Both the position numbers and the translations under genes were made by a program. This document shows positions 13,377 through 23,740 of a stretch of 64,000 nt of DNA, in pieces. The stretch is from Tetradesmus obliquus (Eukaryota; Chlorophyta; Chlorophyceae; Sphaeropleales; Scenedesmaceae). The stretch covers positions 5,974,501 to 6,038,500 of the forward strand of contig CP126191.1 in NCBI GenBank assembly GCA_030272155.1, given 5' to 3'. The notes under the pieces are model-generated. The model saw nothing but the letters and a program-made list of their open reading frames with translations. It searched no databases and was not told where the DNA came from. The first letter of the stretch is position 1. Each line of letters starts with the position of its first letter.

Positions 13377-14703
13377 CCAAGTGTGCTTGTGTTGCAGTCA
13401 GTGCATGCTCCTGTCATGACCAGAGTGAGCAAAGCACAACATGTACAGCCAGGGCCAGGCAGGACCATCAGCTGTTTGCAGCACTTGTTGTTGTTCAGCT
13501 GTCCTGCTGCATGCCAAGGCTAAGGCCATCCCACAACCGACTGCGTGCAGCCTGTGCCGTGTGTGCGCTGCCGCCGCACCTGCATGAGGGCCTGGTTCTC
13601 GCAGTACAGCGTGTGGTTCTCGCAGCACAGGTCAGCCAGCTCGGTGCTGACTTGGCTGGTGGTCTGCTGCAGCGTCACCGCCAGGGTGGCCTCGTTGTTG
13701 AGCGCGCGGCACCTGCAGCAGGCGCAGCGGGAGAAGGTCCAGAGGGTCACACCAGGTAGCATGCACGCTTCCTGCCTGACGTCGCTGCACCGCCATCAAG
13801 GTTGCTGTAAGAGGTCGGCACCTCCATGCTGGTCTGGCCGGGCTGTAGCGCAACTTCAACAAGCAGCTGTAGCGCGCATCAGAGCAGCCCTCTACACCTG
13901 CAGCACCCGCTTTCGACACCAGCAGCAGGCTGCTCACCTGGCTGCGTCAGTCTTGGCCAGCCGCTCCTGCAGCGTGGCGATCTCCTCGTGCAGCCCTCCC
14001 ACCTCCTCGATGTGGTCCTGCGCCATCTTGCTGAAACGCGCCTTGAGCCGCAGGTACTTGGACTTGTAGGCCTCCTCATCCTCATCCTGCTGTTGTGGTG
14101 GTGGTGGTAGGGTTGATGTGGTTGTTGTTCAGGTGTTGCAGTGGATGCAGCGCGGAGGGGAGGTGAAGGGAGGTGGCAAGATGAGGAATGGAGCCCAGCA
14201 GACATAGGGAGGAGGAAAAGAACAGCAGGACAGCAACAGCAGGTATGTCAGATGCTGCTTGCGCTACACGTGCGAGCTCTGCAGCCATGCCGGGTCGCGC
14301 AGCATCCACCTAGCTGCTGCCGAGCATCTAGAGCCCTGACCTGCTGAGAATTGGGAGGCATATGCCTGCTGCCTCAGCAGCTGTTGCTCTGGCTGCACAG
14401 CTTGCTGCTGCTGCCACTGCTGCTGCTGCTGCTGCTGCGCCCCACCCCCTGCACCCGTGCCGTCCTCACCGAGGTCATGACCGCCTCCTGGCAGTCCCAG
14501 TGGCTGTTCAGCGCATCCTCAAATGTAACAGACTTGGAGGAGCAGTCATCAGACATCTGCCTGCACATCGAGCTGACCCGCCTGTCCAGGCCAAACCGCG
14601 TGCTCTGCGCCTCTGCTAGCTGCTTCTGCAGCTCTGCCACCTGCCCCAGGGTGTTGCCTGAGCCGTAGATGTTGTCCATGGCTGCCTGTTGACAGGGATG
14701 CAT
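13178..14703 (-). CDS. Short coiled-coil paralogue B of the NT-C2/coiled-coil gene
   Basis: Four minus-strand exons, 14703-14470, 14089-13938, 13712-13580 and 13336-13178, give 225 residues. Exon order and phases equal those of paralogue A and of the last four exons of the parent gene. The third exon has exactly the length seen in paralogue A (133 nt against 109 in the parent) and shares the added heptad (CENHTLY/CENQALM), so A and B probably come from one shortened ancestor. Motifs such as LGQVAELQKQLAEAQS and EEVGGLHEEIATLQERL align with A and the parent. A second in-frame ATG at 14679 follows a good acceptor and may be the true start (217 residues). All coiled coil, with no known enzyme motif. 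It is in tandem with A on the same strand, 3.4 kb upstream of it. Confidence 0.7.
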
Positions 14704-17347
14704 TGCGATTGCTGTTTGTCTGTGAGGTCTGATTTGTACCTGCAGAGTCGTAACCACTTGCTGTAGTGAGCAGCAGCAGTTGCCCCGGAAACTCAGCTTC
14801 CGCCCTAGGCTCCAATCATTGCTGCCACAAACACGTTCATACGCTTCACATCAGGGTAATGAGATGCTGCAGGCGCATGCGTGCCGCCACCCTGCCTGGA
14901 AAGAGCTCCCCGCAGCGGCTAAAGGTGTCCCGAGCACCCGCACCTCACTGACCCAGGTGTGATGGGCCCTTTCAAGCTCTCCGTGTTGCAGAAACAGACA
15001 AACAAAGCCTTTAAACCGGTTACGATCTTCAAAGATACACAGTTAAGACCACCAAGTACAGCAAAGTTCACGCAGCAGATTTGAAGGCTTGCGGAGGTTT
15101 TGCAAGTAGGTATCGGTAGGTACAACTTGTTTGTCGCCAGGAAAACGATCCTGCTGCGCCACACGCCAGACTCGACCATCCGGACTGGACACTATGATGA
15201 GTGAGGGAGGACTGGCCCAAAGTGTGACCCCACCTGCCTGCTTTCGTGGCGAACTTCAGCTCGAGTGCCTGACTCACGTCCACCCTGCACAAGGCGTTAG
15301 GGGGCCGCAATCAACCGGCACACTGATTGATGGCTATTTCATTGAAATTTGCGAACATGCTCGACGGCCAGGCGGCTCAAAGCCCGCACACCAACGAAAC
15401 TCCTGGCAGCACGCAAAATGCCACAGCTCAGCCACGCTCAGGATTTGCCTCGGGCTGTCAGCGTGTCATTACAGTTGCAAGGATGCTTGAAGATCACCAG
15501 CACTTGCGGCTTGTGGTCCCTCTGGGCTGGATCTCGCTGCAGCTGCTGTTTGCAGCTGCTGGTGTCAGAGCACCTTGAGAGCTTGCAAAGATGCTACTCG
15601 TCAGCCTGTGAAACAGTGTCGAGAAATGCATAGGATGGAATGTGTGCAACCATCTTACAACGCCAGAGCGCCACAGTCATGCCATGGGCCACACAATCCT
15701 CACTCACACCGCACAGAGGTGCCGTTGACTGCCGCAGGGATTTGCAGATGTGTGCTTGCTGCAGGCTGCACCGAGATGGCACAGCAAGATGTGAAGGGAG
15801 AGTTTTCATTTTACAAGATGGTAAGCAGGGCTTAAGCTGAGATGTGCTGAGCACGACATACCTAACCATCCAGGAAGTGCAGAAGACACAGAGTTTGTTT
15901 GTGTTGGCTGGTCATGCAGCATCAGCAAAATAGCTGTTGTAAAGATGGACAGTCTAGCATGAAAAAAGCAAAGCTGCGCACCTTCAACCAAAGCTCGGCC
16001 AGAGGTTGTGCAGTGACGAGCTCAGGCCGCCAGCAGTGGGTGGCGTAAACTGTTTGCACAGCCCGGCTGCCAGCGCCCAGACTGTGCTTGTGAAAGCTTG
16101 AATGAAACAATGCAGTGCGCATTGCCCTGAGCACCGCATCAACTATACATCATGTGTCAGCCCAGGCAGTGGCCATTGTAAAGTGTAATGCTGTGGGGTC
16201 GCCACCCAGGCCAGCTTGGCCAAGTCTGAAGGGACAACTGCCTTTTTGTTCAATAACGCATTTTGAAACATCTTTTTGCTGCCACACTGCCCCTGCACTG
16301 CGTGCTACAGATCCCCGTGGCTGCTGGGCTGTGTGGTGGGCTTCACAGCAGGGCAGCAACGCTTCAGCGCTGCAGCATGTTCAGTGCAGGCAGCTTTGCC
16401 AGCACGCGCCTGCATAGCAGGCGACAAGTACTGCAAGCATGCAAGTGACAAGTACTGCTGGTGTAAGGTTCCTCAAGAGCGGTTCATCAGGCTCTGGGCG
16501 TGCACCCTTGTTGCGGCTGCAGCGGCCAGCTACAGCAGGTCATGTCCTGGACACGCACAGTGCTAGGCAGCTGCATGACTGCAGCAGCGACCACTGCTGT
16601 GCTTTGTACACTATGGCGCTGAGATCCTGTGGCAACTTGCAGCGTTGTTGTTGCGTGCTGCACCGCATGCCCTGCGCAGGCCAAAAGCTGGCAGCGTTGG
16701 CGCCGCCATGTCGCCCGCAGATCAGCCACACAATGTGTTTGCACGCTGTTATGCCGCCCGGCCTCACACCTGTGTGCATCGTGCTGGACAGAGCCCAAGC
16801 GCGTCTTGTTGTGCTGCTAGCACTGCAACATGGGCACAAGGCGCTGGCCTGCTTGAGGCACTGCGTTTTGCAACACACAGTGTGGTCCCAGGGCAGCCGC
16901 GTGCATGATGCCGTGATTGGACTGCGCTTGCATTCGCTTCTAGCAGCCAGCGGCCCTGCTAGCTGCTGCTTTGTTCTGACTGCGGTGTTGTCCCAGTGTG
17001 CAAGTAGTCTGCTGTGTCTAAGCTGTGAAGGTGCCTCAAGCGACATGCAGACACGCACACAGTGAACACTCCATGTTAACAGTTTGAGAGTCAACTGGCG
17101 GCAGCACTGGTTGCTGGCAACAGGCGTGTGTGTAGGACGTGTGGCCAGTTGATCACAGCCAACACATGCGCTAATCTGTTTGCTGGTAATGATATGGCAG
17201 GTAAGTTGTCGCTGCGTGCGGGTGGTGGTGGACTGAGACGAGTTGCTGCAGGTGAGCAACCCGACTAGCATGGGGGGCGTTTGCTGCACAGAGCATATGC
17301 ATTTGCGCCCGCATGTGGAGATTGCTGGTGCACTTTGCCCTCCGATG
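14704..17347. other. Intergenic region without a supported gene
   Basis: Open frames here, including a 322-codon one on minus (16540-17508) and a 208-codon one on + (16439-17065), are Cys/Ser/His-rich translations of CAG/GC-rich DNA with no domain pattern. One copy of a dispersed 52-bp repeat lies at 15936-15987. Otherwise I see nothing I can name. Confidence 0.5.
15936..15987 (-). repeat. Dispersed 52-bp repeat, copy 1
   Basis: The reverse complement of this stretch equals 23182-23233 at 51 of 52 positions, while the flanks on both sides differ. The sharp edges suggest a small mobile or formerly mobile unit rather than chance. No terminal inverted repeat or target duplication is visible. 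Confidence 0.8.
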
Positions 17348-17689
17348 TCAAGGCACTGCTGACTTTGCTGTTGATGACAGTTTGACAAGACTCTTGCTGT
17401 TGAACAGCAGCAGCAGCAGCAGCAGCAGCCATGGAGGGTCTGGCAGCCCCACCGGCCCGTGGCTGCACTGAATATGTAACGGACTATATGCTCGAGAATA
17501 ACCAGCAAGCAATCGATGCAATACGTCGAAGTCGGAAATTGCGTAGACGTGACCGCCAGGTTCGCCCTTGGGAGTGCCTGTGAAATTCACTTTGAAGCCG
17601 TAGTCTGTGGCTTGACGGGTCACTCTTTTGGCCAGTCCGTCACACTGCCGGAGTGACAGCACTTGGCTGACATTTGTATTCTTAAGCAT
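17348..17689 (-). CDS. Unrecognised small open reading frame (113 codons)
   Basis: From an ATG at 17689 the minus strand reads about 65 residues of balanced, protein-like sequence (for example DYGFKVNFTGTPKGEPGG, then HVYAISDFDVLHRLL). It then runs into low-complexity sequence with a Leu run from a CTG repeat at 17407-17430. The first part may be a genuine first exon, divergent from the cysteine-rich gene at 17886, with a splice donor I could not place. I find no matching downstream exon on minus between 15000 and 17300, and no known domain. Treat as tentative. Confidence 0.28.
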   Translation of the reverse strand: MLKNTNVSQVLSLRQCDGLAKRVTRQATDYGFKVNFTGTPKGEPGGHVYAISDFDVLHRLLAGYSRAYSPLHIQCSHGPVGLPDPPWLLLLLLLLFNSKSLVKLSSTAKSAVP

Positions 17690-17885
17690 GGTGCCCCGGC
17701 TGACGCCACAAGAATGAGTTTTCCACCGAAACGTTGTCTCTAAGAAGGCTTGCTACCACCTACGCGCACAAGACATACACGCGATTACCAACCAATAGCA
17801 ATCCCGTATCAAGCCATCGGCTGGCCGCGTTTGGTTTTGAAACACTTTAGTAGTCATCTACTGCTGAGTTCAAGTGGTTGATTCA
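17690..17885. promoter_or_regulatory. Upstream region of the cysteine-rich gene
   Basis: This 196-bp stretch precedes the ATG at 17886. It has a CCAAT box (17792-17796) on + and is less GC-rich than its surroundings. If the minus frame ending at 17348 is real, it is a divergent promoter. The call rests on position and one short motif. Confidence 0.35.
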
Positions 17886-18884
17886 ATGAACTACAGGCTC
17901 CTGACCGCAGCAGCTCTACTGCTGCTATGTGCAGCTACGGCACACGCCCGGATTCTGGAAGTAGAAGCGCAGCAAGGCAGGCAGCTGCTGCAGTCAAAAC
18001 AGCCAAACTGCACAAAAGCCGATGCACACTGCTCGATGTGCCGCAACCAGAGGATCCCCGGCGAACGACGCAGTGAGCTGGTGTGCTCACAGTGCGATGT
18101 TGGCTACAGGCTACGACGCGATGGCACATCAAAGACATGCGGTAAGCTGCTCCACCTGGCTCTCTAAGCTGTAGCACCTAGCAGTCGTGCAGCGCCTGCC
18201 TGCATGTGGCAGCAGAGACAGCAGACAGGGCTTCGTTATGGTCATGTACAGCAGCAGCAGTTGTCAAGTTCCGCTGCAACGCCCTTCTGTTGTCAGCCTT
18301 CCACTGCAGTTCAAGCAGCACAGCTGCAGCACGCGCGCCATTGAGCTCGTTCCAAGACTTTTGGTGCTTGGCCTGCTCTGCTGTTGCTTGCAGACTGTGC
18401 TCCTGGCCTGGCAATGGATGCTGTCATCAAGGAGTGCAAGCCCTGCAGCATGGGCAAGTACTGCTTAGGCGGTGACCTGACAGTCAACCCCAACAATGAG
18501 GAAAAGGCCTGCCCTGAGGGCCTGGAGACCACATTTGCTGGTGCCAAGAGCCAGGCGCAGTGCTTCACCAAGGCCGGTTATGGCCGTGCATCTAGGTTGG
18601 GCAGCAACGGCAAGATAATCCTGTCTGGCGTGCTGTGCCCTGAGGGCACCTACAATGTTGGCTCCAACACTGCCGGCTGCCAGAAGTGCGGCGCAGGCCT
18701 GACAACCGCAACCAACGGCTCTGACGCTGCTTCCGCTTGCTGTGAGTGTCCTGGATACATGCCTGCTCAAAATGCTGCTTTCCTGGCGCTCTCCTCTGTT
18801 TGCTAGCAACAGCAGAAGGTCCAGCTGCAGCAACCACTTTCTCGGGTGCAGCAATATGCTGCTAGCCGCTGTGGGCCTTGACAG

Positions 18885-18968
<84 letters not shown>

Positions 18969-21001
18969 GCAACAGCGTGCCGTGCATGTATATGCATGCT
19001 GTTTTGCATGCTGTGCAACAGCACCTCCTGCTCTCCTCGCCTGTCAAGCTTCTAACCCTGCCTGCCTTGCCTGCCGCTGCTGTGCCGTGCTCCGCCCCTG
19101 CAGTGGCTCCTGCCGGCTCCTACCTGGACAAGGGCATCGGCAAAATCTGCCAGCGCGGCACTTACTCTTCAGCCCTCAGCGCAGACACCACCTGCCAGAC
19201 CTGCCCCCCAGGCATCACCACCGCAAATGAGGGCAGCACCAGTGCAGCAGACTGCAGCCTGGCTATGAAGGGCTTCTACATAAACCCTAGCAATGCAAGT
19301 GAGGCCATCGCCTGCCCCCTGCATACCTACCAGGACAAAGAGGCTGTGGCAGGGGCCTGCACCGACTGCCCCAACGGCTGGAGGACCAAGGAGACCGGCG
19401 CCACAGGTGTTGCGCTGTGCCTGGCGCCGCCTGGCTACGAGCTGAAGGAGAATGCCACGCAGATCACGCTGTGTCCCACAGGGTCGTACAAGGCCGACTG
19501 GAACAGGAACCCTTGCGTTGAGGTGAGCTGCGCGGCTGGCGGCGGACTTTACGGCACAGTTGGCACCACCAGCAGCAGAGCAGCAGCAGCAACAGTGTGG
19601 CGAGGCTTGACCAGTCGCCAATCCATGCAGCAAATTTGGTTCGCAAGAACATGGCCCGGCAGAGCAGTCCTCTGTGCTGCTCTAATAATCACTGACAAAC
19701 AGCACCACCTCGTGTGATTGATCACCTGACACTGACTGGCTTGTGCTCCTGCTGCTGCTGCTGCTTCTGTTGTCGCCGCTCTTGCTTCCTGCCTGTAGTG
19801 TGGCACTGGCCTCATCACCAAGGAGGAGGGCTCTGTCTCCAAGGATGCCTGCCTGGTGCCTGCCGGCTGGGGCCTCACCACTGTGAGCCCCAACATGATT
19901 GCTGAGCGCTGTTCTGCAAACACCTACGGCGATGATGTGGACCGCCCTGCTGCGTCCAACGCGCGCTGCACACCCTGCCCCACGGACCTGTTCACCATGG
20001 ACACCATTGACAACAGGACAATGAATGATGGGGAGGCGTATGTGGATGAGTCTGCCTGCCTGGTCAAGCCCGGATGGGGCACTACTGCCACCACACCCCG
20101 CGAATGCCCAATCGGAACGTGGAACCAGGGCAAGAACCGCTCACCCTGCCACCACTGCGCCACCGGCTGGACAACGCTGGCTGCCGGCAAGACTGCTGAA
20201 ACCGATTGCGTGATTCAACCTGGCTGGGTGCTGGGCGCTGACAACATCCCTGCGCCCTGTGACAAGGGATCCTACTCCATCGGCGGCACTGAGTCTGCAC
20301 GCAACGGCGTGTGCACGCCGTGCGGCGCAGGCCTGACCACCCAAGAGGATGAGGCAACCAGCGCTGCCGAGTGCAACATCTGCGCGCCGGGCTATGGCGG
20401 AGACAACTGCGGCCGCTGTGACTATGGCACGTATGCAGCTGGTGGTGCGATTAATGGCTCTAGCTGCGCTCCTTGTGCATCGGGCTCCACCTCCAAGCGG
20501 GGTGCTAGTCAGTCGCAGCAGTGCTACTCGCTGCTGATTGATGCGCGCAGCGATGTGTTCCAGCTAGATGATGAGTCTAAGTGGGTCGAGAACGGCGCCA
20601 CCGCTGGTGCGGGCTGCGGTGCTGCGTGCGTGGCTGATGCAGACTGCGTGATGTACAAGTTTGTGGTGAATGCAATCGGGGACGGCAGCGGCAAGTGCTA
20701 CCTGCTTCCCGAGGTTGCTAGCGGCTCGCATTCTGTCGGCTTCAAGATTGGCAACGGTGACGACTACTCTGTGTGGAGTTTAGACCAGTCTGTGGGTGCT
20801 GCGCTCAGCCCGCAGCCCAACTCAGTGGGCGCTGCAGACACCGAGGAGCAGTGCAAGGATGCCTGCACTGCTGCTGCTGCCTGTGAGGTCTACAGTTTCA
20901 CTGGCACCACATGCACGCTGGCTGCCTCGGAACTTGAGCAGGATCTAATCAGCATGTTCCACGTACAGGGTGACCACCTGTACTCAGACCTGCACCCTTG
21001 A
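17886..21001 (+). CDS. Secreted cysteine-rich protein with GCC2/GCC3-like repeats and C-terminal PAN-like modules
   Basis: Four exons, 17886-18141, 18394-18741, 19104-19522 and 19799-21001, give 741 residues. Residues 1-21 form a signal peptide (basic start, long Leu/Ala core, AHA cleavage site). About 10 repeats of roughly 50 residues follow, each with the pattern CxxCxxG-x-T/Y, a Gly-rich turn, and a C after Ala/Asp. These resemble GCC2/GCC3 or ephrin-receptor-like cysteine-rich repeats; examples are CPEGTYNVGSNTAGCQKCGA and CDKGSYSIGG. The last 150 residues hold two PAN/apple-like modules with spacing CxxxCxxxxxCxxYxF and a later Cys. No transmembrane segment or GPI-type tail follows, so the product is probably secreted to the wall or periplasm. 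Known roles of such repeats are extracellular adhesion or ligand binding; the actual ligand is unknown. Intron 2 carries a 26-unit CAG run. The in-frame GTG at 17874 was ignored in favour of the ATG next to the signal peptide. Confidence 0.8.
18890..18967 (+). repeat. (CAG)26 microsatellite in an intron
   Basis: Twenty-six uninterrupted CAG units, the longest pure run in the window, lie mid-intron (18742-19103) of the cysteine-rich gene. Length variation between strains or assembly errors are likely here. Confidence 0.97.
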
Positions 21002-23740
21002 AGCGGGTTGCAGCAGTTGTTGCAGCAGCTGTTGGCTGCCGCTGTTTAGGTGTGTAGAGTGTAGTGTTTCATCCAGTCCTGGTTGGCGTGTTAGGCTTAG
21101 TGCTTGTGTGCGAGAGTGAACAGTTTGCACAGGGACTGCCGTGTTTTTGCGTGCTTGGCCATGCGATGTCAGCACTGACGAGTGTGGCCAGCCCTGCCAC
21201 ATCTGCTGCTGCATGCATGTTGGCTTGAGTTTGGTTCAATCATTTGATGGCCACCTGGCTGCCTTTCTCAACTGGAATCCCTACTATTGCTTTTGTGCAT
21301 GGCTGCCAGCCGCTGGCATTGCCATCAAGCATTAATCAACATGGTGCATGTTTCACAATAGCCAACAACAGACGAGCATACCTTCCATCAACCTCATTGG
21401 CTTGTAGTGCGTGCAGAGATACAGAATATTGTGAATTTGTTGCCGCATTGCACATACGTGTGCTTTCAGCTGCACAGCATGCTGCAGGAGCCATACTCGT
21501 GCCCCTCATGTTGCGGCATTTGTTTGACGCATCAGCAGCCAGCAGTGCCACTTGGCAATGCGTTGTATGCAAGACACACAAGCTGCAACTGTTTTGTGAT
21601 TACCACTAGCTCAGACAGCTGCCCATGCAGCTGGTTTCACATGTTTGTTGGCAAGTTCTCTTCCGCCGTCCAACGGCGCATCTGCTTCCGCCTGCGTGGT
21701 GTCTTCCTCAGGCTTGGTTATTTTTCAAGGTTACAGCGCTTCATGCTAGTGCGGTCCATGTGTCTCAAAACTGGGACTGTTTGCAGAGCCCAACGGGCTC
21801 TTGTGGTCATGCATAGTATGTAACTGCCCCCACTCTCAGAGTGAAATTTGTGCATTTTTATTACGTACATTATGCAGTCTCCTCCTGGCCCAGCAATGCA
21901 CTGCAGATGTGCAGCTTGCTTCAATTTGGTGTCCAGGGGACAGGGTCCATTCAAAGCAGCTTGACAAAACACACAAGCCCTGACTGGTAGCGCGGCAGCT
22001 CGGAATCCAACTCTGGTAGCATGGACATGGTGGTCATAGCTGTTACCAGAGTCTGGTAACCAGACTCTGCTTCAAAATCATACTCTGCATCAAGCTGCAT
22101 GCCGCAGACACCAAACATGACGTGCACACACATAGTTGTATCCTCGTAACTCCGCTTGGGCGTGGGTGCAGCTGCACTAGCTGCAAGCATCACGGATGCA
22201 CACTCCCTCCTTGTGTGCCGTGGCGTGCCCGATGCAAACGCAACTAGCACGCCGCGCACCCTTACGCTGGTAAAGGGTGACGGTTCCATCGCTCGCTTTT
22301 TCGGGGTCACAGCCGGGGAAGTTGGTGGGGCCCGAGGCCTTTGGGAAGTTTCGGTATGCCTGCATGTTGGCATGGCCGATTGCCTCGCGATAGGGCCCGG
22401 TTTTAGATGCAGTCAGCACAGCCGATCACCAGACATTTATTTTTGAATACGTTCAACGCGCTGCGAGGGAGGTGAGGGAACTATGCAGATGGCAGCAGCA
22501 GCAGCAGCCGCAGCAGCAGCAGCAGGCAGCCCACGGCCAACGTCTTTGTGCAAGGTGTTGCTTGTGGTCTCCCACCGCTGTATTGCGTTGTTTCGGCATC
22601 TCTGCACTGCGCTGAGAAGCGCCTGGAAGCACCATCTTGCTATGTATATTATTGTCAACAGCGATTCCCACTGCTGTGGTGGTGCCACTGCACCCTACAC
22701 GGTCTTCTGACATGGATATACGTGCGCAATAGTTCAAAATGTGCATATGACGTGTCTGTCATGGGGAGCACCAGTGTCTGTGTGCCTGTTTCAGACCTTG
22801 CAGGGACATGGTGGCCATCTACTGTGATTGCAATCTATGTCCGGTCACTGCTACTTGCATGCAGTGACTCCCATGCACATTATTTGTGTTGAATTGTGAC
22901 AAATATGTTGTTTCTCCTGCTGTTGTGGCTGATCTGCGAGTGTCATGACTGGAACCTACACCACGGTCTACCCAGGACTACTTGAAGGCCGGATGGCAGG
23001 GGTCACAGGTGGTCCCGCCCATGGACCCCTAACGACCCTGCCCTGTAACCTTCTCTGTGCCTACAGGTGAGAACTTCGCATGATGCTATGCTGCCATGAT
23101 GCTGGACAGCAGTGCTTGCGTGGACAGCCCACTTGGAGCGCCGGGGGACCTTGGGCGGGAGGTCTCCTGGACAAGCAATGCTTGAAGGTGCGCAGCTTTG
23201 CATTTTTCATGCTAGACTGTCCATCTTTACAACTCCAATCAAGGCGCCCAAACTTGCGGCTTTGCTTGCAGCAGCACCCAAAACTGTATGCAGTTGCACT
23301 CAGTCCAACAGTGACGGCAGCCATCAAAAGGCTGAAGCTCACACTGTGTGTCTGGCAGACACCTCCCACCAGCTGCCGGACAGCTGCTGCCGCCTGGCTT
23401 CAGCAGCTGAGCGGCTGCTGCTGCTGCTGCCGGCTTCATTACCATTTAAGATGTGCGGTGCCTGCACAATGAGCCCTAGCGGCACTCTGTTGCACACGAC
23501 TCCATGCCAATAGCACAGGCTGCGCCTGCAGGCCAGGCCTGTGGCATCCTGCAAACCTGCTGCAGCCTTTCTTGTGCGCGCAGCGCATGCCGCAGCCAGC
23601 ATCAGCAGGCAACACAGCAGCTGCTGCTCCCGCAGATCCCACACCAGCCTGTAGGCAGCCACGAGGCTACTTGCTTAACACCTGGCTCCAGCCGCCATGC
23701 CATCCTGCCCGCTCCGTCCTGCTGCTACGCGCCCAGGCTG
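21002..23740. other. Convergent intergenic region
   Basis: This lies between the stop of the cysteine-rich gene (+) and that of the reductase (-). No frame shows a domain or a credible exon chain. It holds copy 2 of the dispersed 52-bp repeat (23182-23233), overlapping short hairpins at 22043-22069 and a short CAG run near 22495. TGTAA on + at 21820-21824 is a weak poly(A) candidate. Confidence 0.5.
23182..23233 (+). repeat. Dispersed 52-bp repeat, copy 2
   Basis: Matches the reverse complement of 15936-15987 at 51 of 52 positions. It sits about 510 bp downstream of the reductase stop and contains TTACA, which read on minus is a TGTAA poly(A)-like signal, so it could lie in that gene's 3' UTR. 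Confidence 0.8.

Noticed and set aside
10231-15232. Shared motif GGAGGACTGG-x2-AAAGTGTGACC at about 10238 and 15207
   Set aside because: About 24 bp with mismatches and no similarity in the flanks; too short to call a repeat family.
16540-17508. 322-codon open frame on the minus strand
   Set aside because: Composition is Cys/Ser/Gln/Thr noise from GC-rich DNA, it holds a Cys run from a CTG repeat, no domain pattern, and it overlaps another frame that looks more protein-like.
18890-18967. CRISPR-like regular repeat arrays at CAG runs
   Set aside because: Pure microsatellites with no spacers, in a eukaryotic intron.
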